DNA of 9,552 nucleotides, from the NCBI GenBank assembly GCA_964406375.1, contig CAYORM010000098.1, positions 1 through 9,552 of the forward strand, given 5' to 3'. Both the position numbers and the translations under genes were made by a program. The stretch is from CAYORM01 sp964406375 (GTDB taxonomy: Bacteria; Pseudomonadota; Alphaproteobacteria; DSM-16000; Inquilinaceae). The notes below the pieces were generated by a model. That model was not told the DNA's origin, did no database searches, and was given only the letters and a program-made list of their open reading frames with translations. Below are positions 5,013 to 9,552 of this stretch, one piece after another. The number at the start of each line of letters is the position of its first letter. Position 1 is the stretch's first letter.

Positions 5013-6704
5013 ATGAGCAGCCAGACCTTCGACACCTATGGCCGGACCCGCAGGCGGTCCGGCGGGGCTCGCGGCTGGCGCATCCTGTCGGTGCTCGCAG
5101 CGCTCATCGTCGCCACGCCGGTCCTCGTCGTGCTGGCCGGCGTGACCGCCGATTCGGGCGGCGTCTGGCGCCATCTCGCCGAAACGGTTCTCGCCGATTA
5201 CGTCGTCAACACGCTGGTGCTGATGGCCGGTGTCGCCGTGCTGGTCCTGACGATCGGGGTCGGCGCCGCCTGGCTGGTGACGATGCACCGCTTTCCCGGC
5301 AGCCGCATCCTCGAATGGGCCCTTCTGCTGCCGCTCGCGGTGCCGGCCTATGTGATGGCCTACGCCTATACCGACCTCCTGCAATATGCCGGGCCGGTGC
5401 AATCGACGCTGCGCGCGGCCTTCGGCTGGACGAGCGCGCGGGACTACTGGTTCCCGCAGGTGCGATCGACCCCCGGTGCGATCGCGATGCTCGGCTTCGT
5501 CCTTTACCCCTATGTCTACCTGCTCGCCCGCTCGGCCTTCCTCGCGCAGTCGGTCTGCGTGCTGGAGGTGAGCCGCCTGCTCGGCTGCGGGCCGTGGCGC
5601 AGCCTGTTCGGCGTCGGCCTGCCCCTCGCCCGGCCGGCGATCGTCGCCGGCCTCGCGCTCGCGATGATGGAGACGATCGCCGATTACGGCACCGTCGCCT
5701 ATTTCGGCGTCCCGACCTTCACTACCGGCATCTACCGCACCTGGTTCGGCATGGGCGCGCCGGCGGCCGCCGTGCAGTTGGCGGCGGTGATGCTGCTCTT
5801 CGTCGCCGCGCTCGTCCTGCTCGAGCGCTGGTCGCGCCGCGGCATCCGGGTGCACACGGCGGGGCGCTATCAGGCGCTGCCGGTGAAGCGGCTCACCGGC
5901 TGGCGCGGCTGGGGCGCGCTCGCCCTCTGCGTCCTGCCCATCGCCATCGGCTTCCTGGTGCCGGTGCAGCGGCTGGTCGGCCTCGCCCTCACCGTCGGCG
6001 ACCAGCTCTGGGGAACACGCTTCGTCGGCTTCGCCGTGAACAGCTTCATGCTTGCCGCCATCACCGCGGTGGTCGGCGTCGCGATCGCGACCGTGTTGGC
6101 CTACGCCAAGCGCCTGTCCCCCTCGCCGGCCGTGCGCGCCTCCGTCGGTATCGCGGCGCTGGGCTATGCGGTGCCGGGATCGGTGATCGCCACAGGCATC
6201 CTTTTGCCGCTCGGCACCATCGACAATGCCGTCGACGCCTTCGCCCGCAGCCATCTCGGCGTCTCGACGGGGCTGTTGTTCACCGGCACGATCGCCGCCC
6301 TCGTCTACGCCTACACGGTTCGGTTCCTCGCGGTCTCCTACAACACGATCGAAGCGGCGCTCGAGAAGATCTCACCGAACATGGATCACGCCGCCCGCAC
6401 CCTCGGCCAGACGACCCGCGGCGCCCTCCTGCGCGTCCACGCGCCGATGATGGCCGGCGGCATGCTGACCGCGGGGCTGATCGTCTTCGTCGACGTGCTG
6501 AAGGAGCTGCCGGCGACGATGATCCTGCGCCCGTTCAATTTCGAGACGCTCGCAGTCCGCGCCTATCGGCTCGCCGCCGATGAGCGCCTCGCCGAGGCCT
6601 CGACGGCGGCGCTCACCATCGTCCTCGTCGGGATCCTGCCGGTCATCCTGCTGAGCCGCGCCATCGGCCGGTCGCGTCCCGGCACGCCGGCGCAGCGCGG
6701 CTGA
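5013..6704 (+). CDS. fbpB: Ferric-iron ABC transporter permease, fused two-domain (FbpB/SfuB type)
   Basis: A 563-residue inner-membrane protein forming the channel of a periplasmic-binding-protein-dependent Fe3+ importer. After a basic cytosolic N-terminus (RTRRR at 11-15) there are about twelve hydrophobic segments in two homologous halves. First half: roughly 24-44, 65-89, 101-119, 155-174, 207-226 and 252-271. Second half: roughly 301-325, 345-366, 378-400, 418-437, 482-500 and 530-549. Each half has an EAA loop that docks the ATPase: E185 through G191 with VGLP at 201-204, and AARTLG at 460-465 with VHAP at 475-478. Both fit the EAA-x3-G-x9-I-x-LP spacing. Length (about 550-560) is typical for these fused permeases. 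ATG 5013 is the first possible start after an in-frame stop at 4983. Its ribosome site is poor. A Fur-like box precedes it. The binding protein fbpA is encoded convergently and no ATPase gene is visible. Confidence 0.92.
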   Translation: MSSQTFDTYGRTRRRSGGARGWRILSVLAALIVATPVLVVLAGVTADSGGVWRHLAETVLADYVVNTLVLMAGVAVLVLTIGVGAAWLVTMHRFPGSRILEWALLLPLAVPAYVMAYAYTDLLQYAGPVQSTLRAAFGWTSARDYWFPQVRSTPGAIAMLGFVLYPYVYLLARSAFLAQSVCVLEVSRLLGCGPWRSLFGVGLPLARPAIVAGLALAMMETIADYGTVAYFGVPTFTTGIYRTWFGMGAPAAAVQLAAVMLLFVAALVLLERWSRRGIRVHTAGRYQALPVKRLTGWRGWGALALCVLPIAIGFLVPVQRLVGLALTVGDQLWGTRFVGFAVNSFMLAAITAVVGVAIATVLAYAKRLSPSPAVRASVGIAALGYAVPGSVIATGILLPLGTIDNAVDAFARSHLGVSTGLLFTGTIAALVYAYTVRFLAVSYNTIEAALEKISPNMDHAARTLGQTTRGALLRVHAPMMAGGMLTAGLIVFVDVLKELPATMILRPFNFETLAVRAYRLAADERLAEASTAALTIVLVGILPVILLSRAIGRSRPGTPAQRG

Positions 6705-6724
6705 GGCGACGGTCCTGACAAATA

Positions 6725-6747
6725 GCCCCCGGACGGCGTCCGGGGGC
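6725..6747. terminator. Strong stem-loop terminator between convergent fbpB and fbpA
   Basis: GCCCCCGGAC, loop GGC, GTCCGGGGGC: a perfect 10-bp stem. It begins 20 bp after the fbpB stop, so it fits the fbpB transcript. On the leftward strand it is followed by TATTTGTC, a weak T-rich tail that also suits termination of fbpA. Probably used in both directions. Confidence 0.65.
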
Positions 6748-6753
6748 CAGTCT

Positions 6754-6840
6754 GATCGAGCGCGTGGCGCCGGGGCGCCGGGAGGGAGTCGCGTTCGATC
6801 GTCGCATCGGGCGACGCCGCACGGCCGGGACCGTACGGCG
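6754..6840. other. Run of three further stem-loops in the convergent fbpB/fbpA spacer
   Basis: After the 6725-6747 hairpin come: (a) 11-bp arms GATCGAGCGCG (6754-6764) and CGCGTTCGATC (6790-6800), pairing with one G-T, enclosing the GGCGCC repeats at 6766-6771 and 6774-6779; (b) GTCGC (6801-6805) with GCGAC (6811-6815); (c) CGCCG-C-ACGG (6815-6824) with CCGT-A-CGGCG (6831-6840), nine pairs and one mismatch. Structures b and c touch at 6815. No open reading frame with homology is present. The structures could be 3'-UTR stabilisers, a terminator cluster, or part of a small RNA. Confidence 0.45.
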
Positions 6841-6848
6841 CGGCGATC

Positions 6849-7883
6849 TCACTTCCAGCCGACGCGGTCGGCGATCTGCAGCGCAATCGGGTTGTTGGCG
6901 CCGAACTCGGCGGCGTTCACCGTGTCCTCCTTGAACGGTCCCCAGGCGGCGACGATCTCCGGCGCCGGCACGCCCGCGACCACAGGGAACTCCTGGTTCT
7001 GGCCGGCGATGATCGCCTGGGCCTCGTCGCTCACCAGGAATTCGATGAAGCGCACGGCGTTCTCGAGATTCGGCGCCGTCGCGACGACGCCAGCGCCCGA
7101 GATGTTGACATGGGTGCCGCGGCCCAGCGGCCCCTCACCCTCCTGATTGGGGAAGATGACGCCGATCTTCTCGGCGATCGCGACCTGGCCGGGGTCGTCG
7201 CTCGCCAGCATGCCGGCGAGGTAATAGGTATTGGCGACCGCGAGATCGCACTCACCGGAGGCGACCGCCGCGATCTGGTCGCGGTCTCCGCCCTCGGGCT
7301 CACGGCCGAGATTGGCGACGATCCCGGCCGCCCATGCTTCGGCCGCCTCCTCGCCATGGGCGGCAATGATCGAGCCGAGCAGTGACTGGTTGTAGACATT
7401 GCTGGAGCTGCGGATGCACAGCCCGGGATAGGCCGGATCGGCCAGGTCCTCATAGCTGTCGAGCCCTTCGGGCGCGCCGTTCTCCTTGTTGTACATGATG
7501 ACGCGCGCGCGCTTGGAGATCGCAAACCACAGCCCGTCCGGATGGCGCAGATGCTCGGGCACACGCTCTTCCAGGATGTCCGAATGGACGGGCTGCAGCA
7601 GCCCCGCCTCCTCGACCCGCCACAGCCGGCCGGCATCGACGGTAATGACGACATCCGCCGGGCTGTTCGCGCCCTCCGCCTCGATACGGGCGATCAGCTC
7701 GTCACCACTCGCCTCGATGAGATTGACCTCGATTCCCGTCTCCGCGGTGAACTTCTCGTAGAGTGCGAGATCCGTGTCGTAGTGGCGGGCCGAATAGACA
7801 TTCACCACCTCCTGGGCCGACGCGGCGGTGTCGGCGATAAGCAGGGCGGTTCCGGCGAGAAGGGCTGTACGAACGGGAAGCAT
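6849..7883 (-). CDS. fbpA: Periplasmic ferric-iron-binding protein of an ABC importer (FbpA/FutA type)
   Basis: A 344-residue solute-binding protein that captures Fe3+ in the periplasm and delivers it to the FbpB channel. Residues 1-23 form a Sec signal peptide ending ASA|QE. The mature protein has the class 1 ferric-binding layout: VYSARHYDTD (29-38) with His34 and Tyr35, CIRSSSNVYNQSLLGS (156-171) with Tyr164, and GECDLAVANTYYLAG (210-224) with the Tyr220-Tyr221 pair. This His/Tyr/Tyr/Tyr/Tyr set and its spacing agree with the ligands I recall for FutA proteins. Cys156 and Cys212 may form a disulfide. The start at 7883 was preferred over an ATG at 7892 because GAGGG lies 9 nt upstream of the former but directly abuts the latter. 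Two Fur-like boxes lie upstream. It is separated by 176 bp from the mutase gene on the same strand and converges with fbpB, an unusual arrangement for one transporter. Confidence 0.93.
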   Translation of the reverse strand: MLPVRTALLAGTALLIADTAASAQEVVNVYSARHYDTDLALYEKFTAETGIEVNLIEASGDELIARIEAEGANSPADVVITVDAGRLWRVEEAGLLQPVHSDILEERVPEHLRHPDGLWFAISKRARVIMYNKENGAPEGLDSYEDLADPAYPGLCIRSSSNVYNQSLLGSIIAAHGEEAAEAWAAGIVANLGREPEGGDRDQIAAVASGECDLAVANTYYLAGMLASDDPGQVAIAEKIGVIFPNQEGEGPLGRGTHVNISGAGVVATAPNLENAVRFIEFLVSDEAQAIIAGQNQEFPVVAGVPAPEIVAAWGPFKEDTVNAAEFGANNPIALQIADRVGWK

Positions 7884-7904
7884 CGGGCTCATCCCTCAAA
7901 TTAT

Positions 7905-7921
7905 GTTGAGACGCATTCGCA
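7905..7921 (-). promoter_or_regulatory. Fur-like iron box, fbpA-proximal
   Basis: Top strand GTTGAGACGCATTCGCA, bottom strand TGCGAATGCGTCTCAAC. The TTGAGA...ATTCGCA arrangement resembles high-GC Fur operators. It lies 22 bp upstream of the fbpA start and abuts the leftward hexamer CATAAT (7905-7900), a good -10 by sequence but one without a recognisable -35. Confidence 0.5.
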
Positions 7922-7963
7922 GCATCCGCTCGCGCAGAATAACGGGACGATGCCTCGGCGCAA

Positions 7964-7986
7964 CATTCAATTGAGAATGAATCGCG
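7964..7986 (-). promoter_or_regulatory. Fur-like iron box, fbpA-distal
   Basis: The sequence ATTGAGAATGAATCGCG (7970-7986) overlaps a small dyad, CATTC-aattga-GAATG (7964-7979). It is the closest of the three sites to the Fur-type TTGAGAATGATTCTCA pattern and nearly repeats the fbpB box. Leftward, TTGCGC followed 16 bp later by TATTCT is a weak promoter candidate just downstream of it. Confidence 0.55.
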
Positions 7987-8039
7987 CCAGACTCGCCGCG
8001 ACAGCCCGGCTGCTCCCGGCGCGCGGCCATGGCGAAATC

Positions 8040-8053
8040 GGGCTGCGCAGCCC
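8040..8053 (-). terminator. Possible terminator downstream of methylmalonyl-CoA mutase
   Basis: GGGCTGCGCAGCCC is a perfect palindrome (5-bp stem, 4-nt loop) 6 bp past the mutase stop. In the leftward transcript it is followed by GATTTC, a very short T run, so termination would be weak. The element CAGCCCGGC recurs at 8002-8010 and 8048-8056. Confidence 0.4.
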
Positions 8054-8059
8054 GGCGCC

Positions 8060-9552
<1,493 letters not shown>

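Noticed and set aside
4989..6254. Leftward open frame of 421 codons opposite fbpB
   Set aside because: Composition is dominated by Gly, Arg, His and Glu typical of antisense reading of a hydrophobic GC-rich gene. fbpB has EAA loops and membrane segments in the right frame.
7884..7892. fbpA start at the ATG of 7892
   Set aside because: The GAGGG ribosome site directly abuts this ATG with no spacing, while it is 9 nt from the ATG at 7883. Both give a valid signal peptide, so the choice rests on spacing only.

Overview
The window reads as chromosomal DNA of a high-GC alphaproteobacterium. The phosphoglycerate kinase C-terminus, the histidine-utilisation repressor and imidazolonepropionase pair, the FutA-like iron-binding protein and the single-chain methylmalonyl-CoA mutase all resemble alphaproteobacterial versions. 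A Rhodospirillales-like lineage is possible, but this rests on remembered family resemblance and not on a search. A run of ten N inside a gene shows a draft or metagenome assembly. Coding density is high and there are no tRNA or rRNA genes, insertion sequences or CRISPR repeats.

Layout, left to right. (1) 1-771 (+): the 3' part of a class I glutamine-amidotransferase-like (peptidase C26, PuuD-type) hydrolase. (2) Converging on it, a leftward block: pgk (800-1993), hutC (2103-2828) and hutI (2825-4117). hutI and hutC overlap by four bases (GTGA). (3) A 310-bp divergent intergenic region (4118-4427) carries a HutC-like operator (4188-4201), an AT-rich candidate promoter and several short repeats. 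(4) Rightward: a MarR-family regulator (4428-4931) with its own terminator, then fbpB, a fused two-domain ferric-iron ABC permease (5013-6704). (5) A convergent, very hairpin-rich spacer (6705-6848). (6) Leftward: fbpA, the periplasmic ferric-iron-binding protein (6849-7883), and upstream of it the C-terminal two thirds of methylmalonyl-CoA mutase (8060-9552), which runs off the window.

How the parts work together. hutI and hutC form a histidine-degradation operon fragment: HutI hydrolyses imidazolonepropionate, and HutC represses the operon, most likely through the TTGTCTATACAA site before hutI. fbpA and fbpB are two parts of one Fe3+ importer but are transcribed towards each other from separate promoters. 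Both starts are preceded by a shared Fur-like motif (TTGARANNNANTCGC), which would tie the two units into one iron-responsive regulon. No ATPase (fbpC) lies in the window. pgk and methylmalonyl-CoA mutase are central-metabolism genes with no visible functional link to their neighbours.

I see no clearly new multi-gene system. The points most worth checking are the His-to-Gln change at a predicted metal ligand of HutI, the assembly gap that seems to be a 5-bp contig overlap, the shared Fur-like sites, two Trp-to-Val changes in the mutase, the run of stem-loops between fbpB and fbpA, and the layered repeats in the hutI/marR divergent region.
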